A stretch of DNA of 58,000 nt, taken from NCBI RefSeq assembly GCF_030272615.1, contig NC_081406.1, positions 211,770,997 through 211,828,996 of the forward strand, read 5' to 3'. Both the position numbers and the translations under genes were made by a program. The notes beneath the pieces are model-generated. The model was not told the origin of the DNA and did no database searches. It saw only the letters and a program-made list of their open reading frames with translations. This document shows, piece by piece, positions 1 to 9,558 of the stretch. This DNA is from Cryptomeria japonica. Its lineage: Eukaryota; Streptophyta; Pinopsida; Cupressales; Cupressaceae. The number at the start of each line of letters is the position of its first letter. Positions within the stretch are counted from its first letter, which is position 1.

Positions 1-552
1 TAGATTGTATTGAACAAATAAGAATCTTCTTTAGCATTTTAGATGTGAAGTTGCAGATAGATTTTATTACTGTTATTTTGTGAAAGTGATAGAAAATCTC
101 TTAACCGAGTGGACTTAACAGTCTTATTTGTAAAACCCTCTAGCAAGGTGACATTCTGATTGAGTGTTTGAAATCCTTTAACAAGGTCACTTCTAACAAG
201 GTGAAGATCCTAACAGATCTGAGGGAAATCCCTTAACCGGGTCACATCTAGCAATGTGTTTGTAATCTTTAACAGGATTTGCTTTTAACTGAGCATACTC
301 TAGAAGAGTATATTTATTAGTGGGTCCGAAATCCCATGGTGGTTTTTCCCTATTTGGGTTTCCACGTTAAATCTAGTGTTATGAGGTTTATGATGTTTAT
401 ATGTTTTTGAGTTTTCATGTTTAATAGTTTTGGTTATATTACTGAAATATATGTTACTGAGGTTGAATCTGATGTTTTTATGGAAGATTAAGTTTGTAGG
501 ATTCACCCCTCCCCTCTCATCTTGTTGGTTATTGGATCTGTACTTATAATAA
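1..552 (+). repeat. 3' portion of a plus-strand copia LTR
   Basis: This stretch matches the R-U5 part of the copia LTRs seen complete at 9559-10963 and 15372-16758. It has a run of short phrases of the type CTTAACCGGGT and TTTAACAGGAT, then the phrase around the CCATGGTGGTTTTTCCC core (about 333-350), then TTTGGGTTTCCACG, and near its end a C-rich tract (ATTCACCCCTCCCCTCTC, about 501-518). The LTR start lies outside the window. It is followed at once by a degraded initiator-Met primer site and then by integrase sequence on the opposite strand, so the element it belonged to has been rearranged. Confidence 0.7.
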
Positions 553-562
553 GTATCAGAAC
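551..562 (+). other. degraded primer binding site next to LTR fragment
   Basis: AAGTATCAGAAC resembles the plant initiator tRNA-Met primer site TGGTATCAGAGC at 9 of 12 positions and directly follows the LTR end at 1-552. It would mark that LTR as a 5' LTR. It also overlaps the point where the minus-strand integrase of C1 stops looking like integrase, so it lies on the junction. Confidence 0.4.
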
Positions 563-1102
563 GATCAACCATGACCTTGAATAGTTTGAATTTCCCAAAA
601 GCTTCTAATTTCTCCCTGAGAAAAGTAACCCAACACATTCTAGAATAATCATCAATGATTAGCATAAAATATCTATCTCCTTGTAAACTTCTAGTTCTTG
701 TTGGACCACATAAATCATAATTAAGTCAAGAACATTATTGGATTTTTCTAGAATAGTCTTAAAAGTTGCTCTAACTTGCTTTCCAAATTGACATTCCTTA
801 CATACCGGATTGTGAGGTTTAACAATCTTAGGTAAATCCCTTACTGCCTTAGTTGTACTAATTTTCACAATGTAATCAAAATTTAAATGACAAAGTTTCT
901 TATGCCATAACCAACTTTCATCAATATGTGCAATCAAGCATGTCTTCTCATTGTTATTCAAATGAAAGATATTACCTCTAGTCTGATTACTGGTTGCAAT
1001 TTCCAAACCAATTCTATTCATGATTTTGCATTTACCATTCTTGAATTGTAACTGAAATCCTTTTTCAACTAATTGACCAATACTCAAAAGATTATGCTTC
1101 AA
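555..1102 (-). pseudogene. copia GAG-pre-integrase and integrase N-terminal part (C1)
   Basis: The frame begins KHNLLSIGQLVEKGFQLQF, the standard entry to the copia GAG-pre-integrase domain, followed by LWHKKLCHLNFDYI and a CX2C pair in NPVCKECQFGKQ (the zinc-binding HHCC region of integrase). A second frame begins at about 665 with LIIDDYSRMCWVTFLREK, which carries the first catalytic Asp of the integrase core. Homology stops after FKVMVDR at about 555, before the second Asp and the Glu. A frameshift near 720-665 separates the two pieces. This is a truncated, inactive gene fragment. Confidence 0.85.
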
Positions 1103-1330
1103 ACCTTCAACATAATAAATGTTGTCAGTATTGTGCTTACCATCAAAATATATAGTGCCTTTTCATCTTATCAAACAAGCTTTATCATCCCCAAATCTTA
1201 CTAGACCTCCATTGTATTCCTAAAAGGTTAAGAATTTACTCTTATCACCAATCCTGTGATGTGAACATCTAGAATCAATGATCCATTCATCCTTTTCTTC
1301 AATTTTAGCTGCCAGGGCCTGCTCTACCAG
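1103..1330 (-). pseudogene. copia aspartic protease relic (C1)
   Basis: Translation of this interval gives EKDEWIIDSRCSHH followed by FGDDKACLI and IYFDGKHNTDNIYYVEG, the typical copia protease segment between zinc knuckle and GAG-pre-integrase. The active-site triplet is normally DSG; here the Gly is replaced by Arg (DSR), which should abolish activity. At least two in-frame stops interrupt it. It continues in order into the integrase part to its left. Confidence 0.8.
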
Positions 1331-1630
1331 TTAAACAGTAGGTGCCAGTTGATCTTCTATTATTGCAACAAAAGCCCATCCATTGTCTATCTTTTCCTCA
1401 TCAGAATCATTAGTAACTCCTTCATCAGCATAGTAACATGATTTGTCTCTATTCTTCTTAAATCTATATATCTGATATTCAGGGTTAGGCTTATATGTTT
1501 TTTTAGCTTCTTCTTTCAATCTTGCATGTTTGTCAGGACACCTAGGTGCCATATGAACAATTTTATTGCAGTTAAAACATTTAAATGGTGGTTTAGCTTC
1601 ATACTTACTTCTAACTGGACCTTTAGACAT
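1331..1630 (-). pseudogene. copia Gag C-terminal part with CCHC zinc knuckle (C1)
   Basis: The motif FKCFNCNKIVHMAPRCP fits CX2CX4HX4C with all four metal ligands present, the nucleocapsid zinc knuckle of copia Gag. It is followed by a basic stretch (RLKEEAKKTYK) and an acidic linker (DSDEEKIDNGWAFVAI) that leads to protease. The frame ends in a stop at the Gag-protease border. The same linker phrase recurs in C3 (30739 onward), so C1 and C3 are related lineages. Confidence 0.85.
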
Positions 1631-2407
1631 TTTGCTTGCAAATAGTGCTTCAAGCTCTTCAAGTTCTTTAGTGTCTCTTCTGATTTCTTCAAGTTCTCAA
1701 GCATAGAGTGCTTTCCAATCAGATTTTTTAGATGATGATGATGATGTTGCAGATGATGAAGCTTTGAAAGCCAAATCTATCTTAATTATAGCAATAGGAC
1801 CAAATTCCTCAAGTTCAAAAGCTGAAAGTTCTCCAACCAAAGTATCTCTAGATACTGATGCATTAGGCATTGTTCTCAATTCATTAATAGCAGTTACTTT
1901 CATTTTGTATGCTAGTGGAAATTCTCTTAAAACTTTAGAAACAATTTCATCTTCACTTAATGATCCTCCACAACATTGTATACCAAAAACAATTTCATTA
2001 ACTCTTTCCATAAAAGCAGAAATTCTTTCATCTTCTTCCATTTTTAGATTTTCATACCTGACCCAGAAGCATTCTAGTTTTGCAATTTTGACAATGGTAT
2101 CACCATCATTCAATGTCTCCAATTTATCCCAAATAGCTTTAGTAGTAGATCGGTCTGATAATCCCATGATTTGTTGATCTAACAATGCGCTCAAAAGTGC
2201 TTCTCTTGCTTTGCAATCATTCTCCTGATCTTTAGCCAAGGTTGGTGGATTAGGTTGACTCTATGTAGGACCAACATAGCCATTCTTTGTAACATCCCAT
2301 ATGTCTTTTCCAATGCAATTCAGATCTGTCTCCATTCTGATCTTCCATTTACCATAGTTAGTTCCATCAAGCTTTGGACTGTCCTTCCTGAAATAGTTAG
2401 TTGCCAT
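1631..2407 (-). pseudogene. copia Gag (UBN2-type) relic (C1)
   Basis: A start codon at 2407-2405 opens MATNYFRKDSPKLDGTNY, the usual copia Gag start 44 bases from the primer site. After one stop near 2262 the frame continues with KDQENDCKAREALLSALLDQ, TKAIWDKLETLNDGD, KLECFWVRYENLKMEEDER and EIVSKVLREFPLAYKMKVTA, the UBN2/retrotransposon gag pattern. It ends in a serine run (SSSATSSSSSKKSDW) and a stop at 1697, then connects to the zinc-knuckle frame. The protein would package element RNA into virus-like particles; here it is broken. Confidence 0.88.
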
Positions 2408-2450
2408 AGAATCTCCTCAAGCTGTCAAACTTCTGCAAAAAGAGGACTTA

Positions 2451-2462
2451 GCTCTGATACCA
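2451..2462 (-). other. primer binding site, initiator tRNA-Met (C1)
   Basis: On the minus strand this reads TGGTATCAGAGC, the exact 12-base complement of the 3' end of plant initiator tRNA-Met, two bases inside the LTR end. This is where minus-strand DNA synthesis would start. Confidence 0.93.
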
Positions 2463-2464
2463 AT

Positions 2465-3497
2465 TGTTAGGACCCAGAGGCAACTGAGAGGGGGAGGGTG
2501 AATTAGTTGTCTATTAATTTCAACTCAAATATAACTTAACCACACTTAGTGCTTAATACCGGTAAACCAAACTTAATGTCAGTAGATAGTTTAACAGTTA
2601 ATAATAGTACTGGTAAAGTTTAATGCATGAAACAAATAGACAAATAACATCCACAACACATAACATAGATGTTTGTAAGTGGAAACCCTGTAAGGAGAAA
2701 AACCATGGTGGGAAACCTTAACCACAATTAGATGATACTACTACAGATAGTATGTGTGTACAAATGGGGTATTCACATGCAGAAAGGCCAAGTACCTAGA
2801 GCTCACTGCTCAATCACAAAATGGGAGTCACACTGACTACAATTGGATGGTTAAATCCAATGATAATGTACTGATCAAAATAGCATCTTCATATGCTAGA
2901 GTTAGTATCGGTTAAGCTCTAATTGTCTTCTTCATACCTTCCTTGAATCTTCAAATGATGTCTGCATGTATAGCTCTGCTTATATTCACATATACCTTAT
3001 TACAATCCTTTTCACACCTTCTCCTTACTTAATCTCACAAATGATATCTTAAATATATACCAAAACCTAAGACCAAATTTGTAGGTTGGCTCACTAAGAA
3101 TATTACAATTAAATCAATTACAAATGAATCAATATGTGGTGCATGATGTCGTCTCAATGCATTTGCAATAATAACCAATCAATAAAACATCTCCATAACG
3201 TGTCGTGCTGATTTGGAATAGATAGCGCTTGTCGGTGCATAACCTAGACCTATTTTCTAGTAACAACAAATATGCAAACTCAATTAGACTAATAACCAAA
3301 TCACCAAAACCAAGTGTCCAAACAATGTCTTTGACATAATCAAGTAATGTCCAGATGATAATAGATTATCCTCAGTACCTTTAAACAATATAACCTGTCA
3401 GTGAACCAAATATCGATGACTGTGCATAAGTCACTGAACATGCCGGTGAACATAACCAAGGATAAGTGTTGATATCAATGACAAAACCAATGTAACA
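2465..3497 (-). repeat. 5' LTR of C1
   Basis: The plus-strand sequence starts TGTTAGGACC and ends CAATGTAACA, so on the minus strand the LTR begins TGTTAC and ends CCTAACA, with terminal repeats TGTTA/TAACA; length 1033 bp. The U5 end carries the G-rich tract GAGAGGGGGAGGGTGAATT (about 2486-2504). The phrase GTAAGGAGAAAAACCATGG (about 2689-2707) is the reverse of the CCATGGTTTTTCCC core in the other copia LTRs. A second LTR for this element is not in the window. Confidence 0.85.
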
Positions 3498-3526
3498 TAT
3501 CCATAATACCAATAGACTATTATGTC

Positions 3527-3730
3527 TTGAATCTTGAAAAACCTAACAATGACGATGACTATGACTTACCCCTACTTCATCCAGAATTGATTGATTGGGA
3601 TAACCTAGAAAACCTTGAATTGGATGTCTTTTCCAATGATCATTATTTAGCCGTATATATTAATGTTGTTAAACCCATAACACCTAAGATATCTTCCACC
3701 GCAGAATCAAGGAACACTTCTTGCAGTTAG
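3527..3730 (+). pseudogene. region upstream of RT in T1
   Basis: The frame holds NNDDDYDLPLLHPELIDW and DHYLAVYINVVKPITPK. Its counterpart in T3 (EKDIFFDTYINTITPVTPP, followed by LHLVHPKLI) lies between the G-patch and RT, so this is the start of the RT polyprotein segment. It is the first T1 coding sequence after the C1 LTR. Gag, protease and G-patch are missing from the window. Confidence 0.6.
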
Positions 3731-4074
3731 GAGAATGCCAAACTTTCCACTCTCAAAATTGAAATAAAATAAGGAAAAAGACTTAGTGTTGAAAACAATT
3801 TCATGGAAACACTAGATTAGTCAAGAGGAAAAATAAAGGACGTATCTAATGGTGAAAATCTCTTTGAGGCGCCAAGAGATGGAAAGTTTGACATCCTCCC
3901 TCTATATTTTCAAGAGAGATCTGCTATTTTAATAGAGCTAATAGAAACATTAAACATTGGAACAACAGAGGATCCAAATGTCCTTCATCCTGCTGCATCA
4001 TTATTAGATGAAGAGAGGAAAGAATACATGGAATTCTTCAAACAAAGACATATAGATTTTGTTTGGTCCTAAGT

Positions 4075-4820
4075 AGACATGCCAAGACTTGATCTAGATC
4101 TTATCATGTATCATCTCAATGTGGATCCAAAAAAAAAACCGTTAAACAAAAGCTAAGGAAGATGCATCCACACATTACTCTCCTTGTAAAAGTTGAATTA
4201 AAGAAACTATTGGATGTGGGTTTCATAAGACCTATTGCCTATCTAGAATGGGTCTCCAGTATTGTGCCAGTGTCAAAGCCAGATAAAAGAATAAGAGTCT
4301 GCACTAACTTCAGAGATTTGAACAAAGCATGTCCCAAAGATGATTTCCCACTACCCAACATTCATATAATTGTAGACTTATCAGCAAGACATGAGATGTT
4401 TTCATTAATGGATGGATTATCAGGGTAAAATCAAATAAGAATAACCCTTGAAGATCAAGAAAAGACAACATTCACCTATGCATGGGGTACTTACTACTAG
4501 AATGTTATGCCATTTCGGCTTAAGAATGTAGTAGAAACTTTTCAGAGAGCCATGACAATAATTTTCCATGATATGATGCATACATTTATGGAAGATTATG
4601 TAGATGATATACTTACAAAATCTCATACAAGGAAATAACATTTGAACATCTTGGGAAAGATCTTTGACAGGCTTGAACAATATCGGTTAAGATTGAATCC
4701 AAAGAAATGTGTATTTGGAGTAACCTCTAGAAAAATTATTGGGTACATTATATTAGCTCATCGAATTGAAGTAGATCCAGAAAAGGTCAAAGCTATCATG
4801 GAAATGGAGTCACCTTGAAA
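4075..4820 (+). pseudogene. reverse transcriptase of Tat element T1
   Basis: Typical Ty3/gypsy RT blocks are visible in order: MHPHITLLVKVELKKLLDVG, FIRPIAYLEWVSSIVPV, RVCTNFRDLNKACPKDDFPL, FSLMDGLSG, a block matching YYQVMPFGLKNAGATYQ, and the intact catalytic box EDYVDDILTKS near 4590-4622. It continues into RLRLNPKKCVFGV. Stops at about 4425, 4498, 4636 and 4816 interrupt the frame. The enzyme would copy element RNA into DNA; this copy cannot be translated in full. Confidence 0.88.
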
Positions 4821-5346
4821 CATAAGTCAATTGCATTCTCTACAAGGGAGATTGCAATCAATTAGAAGATTTGTTTCTCAATTTGTAGATAGATGTCATC
4901 CATTCATTCATCTTTTAAACAAGAATGTTCCATTCAAATGGGATCAGAAGTGTGAAGAATATTTGATGAACCCTCCAGTCCTTGTATCACCAATCAAAGG
5001 GAAACCATTGTTACTTTACATATCAACAACAAATGTATCACTAGGAGCTCTTTTAGCACAACATGATGAAGAAAGGAAATAAAGAGCAGTATATTACATC
5101 AGTAGAACACTTGTAGGCTATGAATTGAACTATACATCGGTTGAAAAGACATGCCTACCAATTGTATTCTCAACTCAGAAATTACGACATCATATGCTGA
5201 CTCATTTTGTGAAACTGATAGCAAAAATAGATCCACTAAAGTATTTGTTGAGCAAGTCAACTTTGATAGGCAGAGTGGCAAAATGGGTTATAGTACTAAG
5301 TGAGTTTGATATAGAATATGTTGATCGAAAAGCTATCAAAGGATAG
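4821..5346 (+). pseudogene. first RNase H region of T1
   Basis: After RT the frame shows LQGRLQSIRRFVSQFVDRC, PFKWDQKCEEYL, LLLYISTTNVSLGALLAQH, AVYYISRTLVGYELNYTSVE and EFDIEYVDRKAIKG. These are the RT connection and RNase H blocks of gypsy elements. One stop at 5080 and one at 5344 break it. The block order and wording are nearly the same as in T3 (38240-38800, minus), showing the two elements belong to one lineage. Confidence 0.85.
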
Positions 5347-5830
5347 GTCATTGTTGATCAATTGGCTGAAGCACCCTTACAAGACAACACACCATTGCAC
5401 ATTGAATTTCCTGATGTAAACATTCTAACAATAAACACAAAATTTTGGGAGTTTTACTTTGGTGGCTCCTATACACAATATGGATCAGGCACTGGAATTT
5501 TTTTCATCATGCCTCAGGGACACACAATTCCAAAACTATATAGACTACGGTTTCCATGCACAAACAATACTACAGAATATGAAGCATTGACTATTGGGAT
5601 CAAAATGGCTATTGAATGGAACATTAAGGAATTACATGTTTATGGCGATTCACAACTTATAATCAACTAAATAAATGATGATTATCAAAATAAGGATGAC
5701 AAGATCATGCCTTACAAATAGTTGATTGAAGAGTTTAAAGAGAATTTTGAATAAATGTCATTCACTCAGATCCCAAGAAATGAGAACAAAGCAATAGATG
5801 CAATGGCTACGATAGCATCTCTTTTGCAGA
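5347..5830 (+). pseudogene. second (archaeal-type) RNase H of T1
   Basis: A second RNase H after the first is the hallmark of the Tat lineage. The visible blocks are WEFYFGGSYTQYGSGTG, TNNTTEYEALTIGIKMAIEW, ELHVYGDSQLIIN and KAIDAMATIASLLQ. Compared with T3 (YFDGSCTQ, VEYEAL, YGDSQL, VADAMAT), the first catalytic Asp is Gly here, while the Glu and both other Asp residues remain. Stops occur near 5668 and further on. The domain is inactive in this copy. Confidence 0.85.
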
Positions 5831-6039
5831 ATCAAGAGAATCAACAATGTTATGAATTCTTGGTGGAAGATATCTTAAATCCTACCATTAAATCCCATAA
5901 TACCGACATGATTTTCCATATATACCATTGAATCCTTATACAACCAAACTTATCAATACTTAAAAGATAATATCCTTCCTCCTGACCTATCCTAAAATCA
6001 GAAAAAAAAATTTATCCATCAATCATCCCACTATACTAT

Positions 6040-7197
6040 CATTGTTGATACCTTATATAGGCGAGGTCTAGATATCACTTTATTAAGATGTCTTGAACAA
6101 GAATAATCTGAGAAAGTTCTTAATCAAGTCCACGCAAGTATTTGTGGCACATAGTCAAGTGGATTAATGCTGGCTAAGAAACTTATTTGTTTGGGTTACT
6201 ATTGGCCTACTACAGAGAGAGATTCATTTACATATGCCAAGAAATGAAAACAATGCCAGATTGATGAGAATCTCATCCATGCACCAGCACAAGAATTGCA
6301 TCCTATGGCAGGTTCATGGCCATTATCCCAATGGGATCTTGATTTGGTAGGTAAGATAAACCCTTTGTCCTATAATAGAGACAAATTCATTCTAACTGCT
6401 ACTGAGTATTTCGCTAAGTGGATTGAAGCAATGCTTTTGATGAAAGTGACAGGAAAAAAAAAGTATATCATCATTCATCCTGAATTATATAATTTGTCGC
6501 TATGGAGTCCCTATGACCATTATCACTGATAATAGAAGACCATTTAAGAATCAATATGTGAAGGAACTATGTGAGCAATTTCATATTTAGCATAGGTTAT
6601 CTACTCCATATTATCCACAGGGAAATGGTCAAGCTAAGGCATCAAATAAAACAATCTTGAAAATCCTGAAGAAAATAGTCAATGAAGTTGGTAAAGACTG
6701 ACACATTTAGCTAAATCCTTCTCTTTGGGCATACTGAACCAGCATTCACACACCAATGGGGGAAACTCCATATTGCTTAGTATATGGATCAGAAGCCATA
6801 TTACTAGTGGAAGTAGAGATACCTGCTCTATGAGTGTCCTTGAAAGGTCTTTTACTAGAAGAAGAACATCGAGTCTCTAGACTTCAAGAACTTGAACTGA
6901 TTCAAGAACGTCTCCAAAATGCTACAGATCATTTGAAGGAATATCAACAGAGAATGGTGAGAAGTTATAATCACAAAGTTAAGCCACACATTTTTAAGAT
7001 ATGAGATCTAGTTCTAAGGAAGAATCTGATAAATCAACAAGATCAAGAAAAGAAAGGAAAGTTTGAACCAAACTAGTTAGGTCCTTTTGTTATACTAGTA
7101 ACATATGGCTCAGGAGCATACAAGTTATCTACCCCTGAATGTGATTGGTTTGATGAGCCTATCAATTCCATCCATCTCAAGAAATTCTATGCTTGAG
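6040..7197 (+). pseudogene. integrase of T1
   Basis: Blocks visible across several frames: YTIIVDTLYRRGLDITLLRC, an HHCC region around GLMLAKKLICLGYYWP, core with first Asp in LSQWDLDLVGKINPL, second Asp in MTIITDNRRPFKN, and YYPQGNGQAKASNKTILKIL, where Lys stands at the usual catalytic Glu position (AAG). It is followed by WAY/TSIHTPMGETPYCLVYG-like blocks and the usual gypsy integrase end PINSIHLKKFYA with a stop at about 7195. Many in-frame stops. The second half (6530-7195) is not open in any one frame. Confidence 0.85.
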
Positions 7198-7198
7198 A

Positions 7199-7293
7199 TA
7201 TAAAGTCCCAAAGAAAATCAGTAAAAAGCATATAAAGTCCTGAAAAAATCAGTAAAAAGCATATAAAGTCCTGAAGAAATTAGTAAAAATCAG
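7199..7293 (+). repeat. three tandem 31-32 bp repeats after T1 pol
   Basis: The unit TATAAAGTCC followed by a purine-rich stretch ending AGTAAAAAGCA occurs three times starting at 7199, 7231 and 7262. It starts directly after the integrase stop codon and is part of the T1 3' untranslated region. Confidence 0.8.
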
Positions 7294-8748
7294 AAAAGCA
7301 GAAAATCCCTAAAAAGCATAAAACAGTGAAAACAGAACAAAAAAATCAAATATGGAAAAAATGCAATAAATTTAGATAGTGAAAACCTGGTAAACTGACA
7401 TTATCTAAAAGTGAGTTCTTCCACCTATGAGATTGCTTTGGGCACCTATCCACTCCATCCTATCCCATCTATCACTTCATATATCCTAGCTCATACATTT
7501 CATCTTTTTCATTCATTGCTATGAACCATTTAGCAGGAAATATTCAGCTTACCAACAATTATCAATCTTTGACATACTTAGTGTAGTCACTATCTTGGAT
7601 TTTATCAATCATAGCTGCATTATATCCCACCATGATTTGGATCTTGATCAATTTGTACATCCATAATAAATTTTATTTCCACTGGGGGCAAAATCCTAAT
7701 TCCTTTTGCTAAGGTAATATTTAAATCTTTAAAAATCCAAAATATTCAAAAAACTTAGAAAAACAAAACACCTAGGGCTTTGAAACAGATAATGAGCAAC
7801 AAAGCAACGAAGATCAAGGCATTTTGTAACAATCGAATCGTGAAACTCAGAAAACAAAGATTCAACCAACAAGTAATAAAGGATTATCAATGATTATTTA
7901 TCAAGATGATTATATTAGTTAATGACCATGAGAACATGTGAATGACATACAAGATTCAGTGTTTATATCTTGATTTTTTTGCTAATAATGTACTCTATGC
8001 GACTCAAGGATGTTCTTGACTAGAGAAGCTACGATGGGGCATGATAATTTTCTTTGTTTTCTATCTGTGGTTTTATTCTTCTTAAGGTATGTACTTGTCT
8101 AAGGATATCATCAGAAAAATATCAAGGAGGACGTTCTGAGTCATGCATGAAAAGGGATAATCCTTATCTATTCTGCAAGAAATACTTAGGTCAGCTTGAT
8201 TAATCATATCGAGTTTCTTGTATTAACTTGCTATATCAAAATCCATGTAAGAAATACTCAGATAAGCTTGAATTATTATGTCAAGTTGCTTGTATTTTCC
8301 TACAACATTTTAAAGCTCAATAAATGAAATAAAGCACTGTTATAAGTCAACATATGAAGAATGGAAGTATCATTTTAGTTAGATCATTTTAGATTAGATC
8401 ATTATTCATCTGCATTATAAGCTTTCATTATTAGTTGCATTATAAGCATTTCATTCCATTCAGAGATCAATGGTCCTAAATAAAGATTAAGTATGCTTGG
8501 ACAAACAAAACACAATTTGCATTTGATCATTGTAGGTTCATTCATCTTTAGAATTATTTAAATTATTATCATTCATGTTATTTCATTGCATTCAATCATT
8601 GCATTAGTTTGCATTTAATTAAGTTCATTTCATTAATCATGTAGTATATCATCATTTTTATTTGCATTAGAATCATTATCATTTTAGTTCATTTTTATCC
8701 ATTAAGGTCATTTAGTTTCATATTTGCACTTAGATTCATTATAATTGG
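7294..8748 (+). other. non-coding 3' region of T1
   Basis: No frame with recognisable homology. It holds the G-run phrase TTCCACTGGGGGCAAAATCC (7676-7695), often seen downstream of Tat pol genes, and a direct repeat of about 48 bp (AAGAAATACT core, 8176-8223 and 8246-8293). Its right part (8560-8745) is built of CATTATCATT/TTTGCATT words. That composition resumes at 16759 on the far side of C2, which is why both are assigned to T1. Confidence 0.6.
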
Positions 8749-9558
8749 TGTTAGGATTCCCATAGATACTAAGAGGGGGGGGTGAATCAGTATCTAACCG
8801 GTGATAAGAATTTTCTAAGTTAAAACATACAAAACATAAAATAATAGTATACCAGTATGCAAGAATTAATGCAATAAATAGAATTAGAAACATCCACATG
8901 AAAATAACACCATAACACAAGATGTTTAATGAGGAAACCCGGTGTGGGAAAAACCTTGGTGGGATTTGTGACCCACAATATTCACTCACTGGCCACTAAG
9001 AGAATATTACTTACAATAGGGGCTTGCACATGCAGGAAGGCCAACTGCCTAGAGCTCACTGCTCAATGAGAAGTCACACTGACTTACAATAAGGATTATA
9101 CTAATCCAATGACTTGTACTACTTTACAATAGCATCTCCAATGCCAGATTCAGTACCAGTTCTTGCTCTATTCTTTACATATACCCTTGACCTATAATTC
9201 GCACATTAGGTCTGCCTAATAATTTTATCTTTTGCTTGCTACATTTTTTCTCTAAATGTCTACAATGATCTCCTTTATATACAAGAGTCATTTTACAATT
9301 TGCTAAATCAGCTTACAATAATAAACAAAATATTACATATCAAAAATCCTATCGGCCTCTATGCCGGTATACATCTTTTCTTTTGTGCCATTGCAGGTGC
9401 TGGTGTAGAGTGATCTTGTTGATGTCAGTGCACTATCTTTCCTGTGTAATTCTTTGCCGATATGATGTCTTGTTGGTGCCATAGGATTGAAAGTTTTCCA
9501 TCAATGACAAAACCTTCAATCACGTACAATGTCTCATTGGAGTGTCCATATGCCAACA
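8749..9558 (-). repeat. solo copia LTR, minus orientation
   Basis: The plus strand starts TGTTAGGATTCCC and ends CATATGCCAACA, so the LTR in its own sense begins TGTTGGCATATG and ends CCTAACA. It carries the copia U5 tract AAGAGGGGGGGGTGAATC (8770-8787) and GTGGGAAAAACCTTGGTGGG, the reverse of the CCATGGTTTTTCCC core. No primer site, PPT or coding sequence of its own adjoins it. Flanks are ATTGG (8744-8748) and TTTGG (9559-9563), a possible 5-bp target duplication with one mismatch. Length 810 bp. It abuts the first bases of the C2 LTR head to head. Confidence 0.75.

Larger units (their letters stand above)
555..3497 (-). mobile_element. Ty1/copia retrotransposon relic C1 (5' LTR to integrase)
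   Basis: Reading on the minus strand from the right: LTR (2465-3497), initiator-Met primer site (2451-2462), gag, zinc knuckle, protease, GAG-pre-integrase and the first part of integrase. The order gag-PR-IN is that of Ty1/copia. RT, RNase H and the 3' LTR are absent; the element is cut at about 555 where plus-strand LTR sequence begins. The right end (TATCC after 3497) runs into the Tat element T1, so C1 probably inserted into T1, but the other flank is not in the window. Several in-frame stops make it non-functional. Confidence 0.85.

Noticed and set aside
7676-7695. PPT of T1 at the CCACTGGGGGCAAAA phrase
   Set aside because: No LTR start follows it, and a better PPT identical to that of T3 lies at 29578-29592 directly before a TGTA LTR start.
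8749-9558. 5' LTR of a minus-strand element continuing to the left
   Set aside because: No primer site or Gag lies to its left (8700-8748 is T1 AT-rich sequence), and near-matching 5-bp flanks favour a solo LTR.
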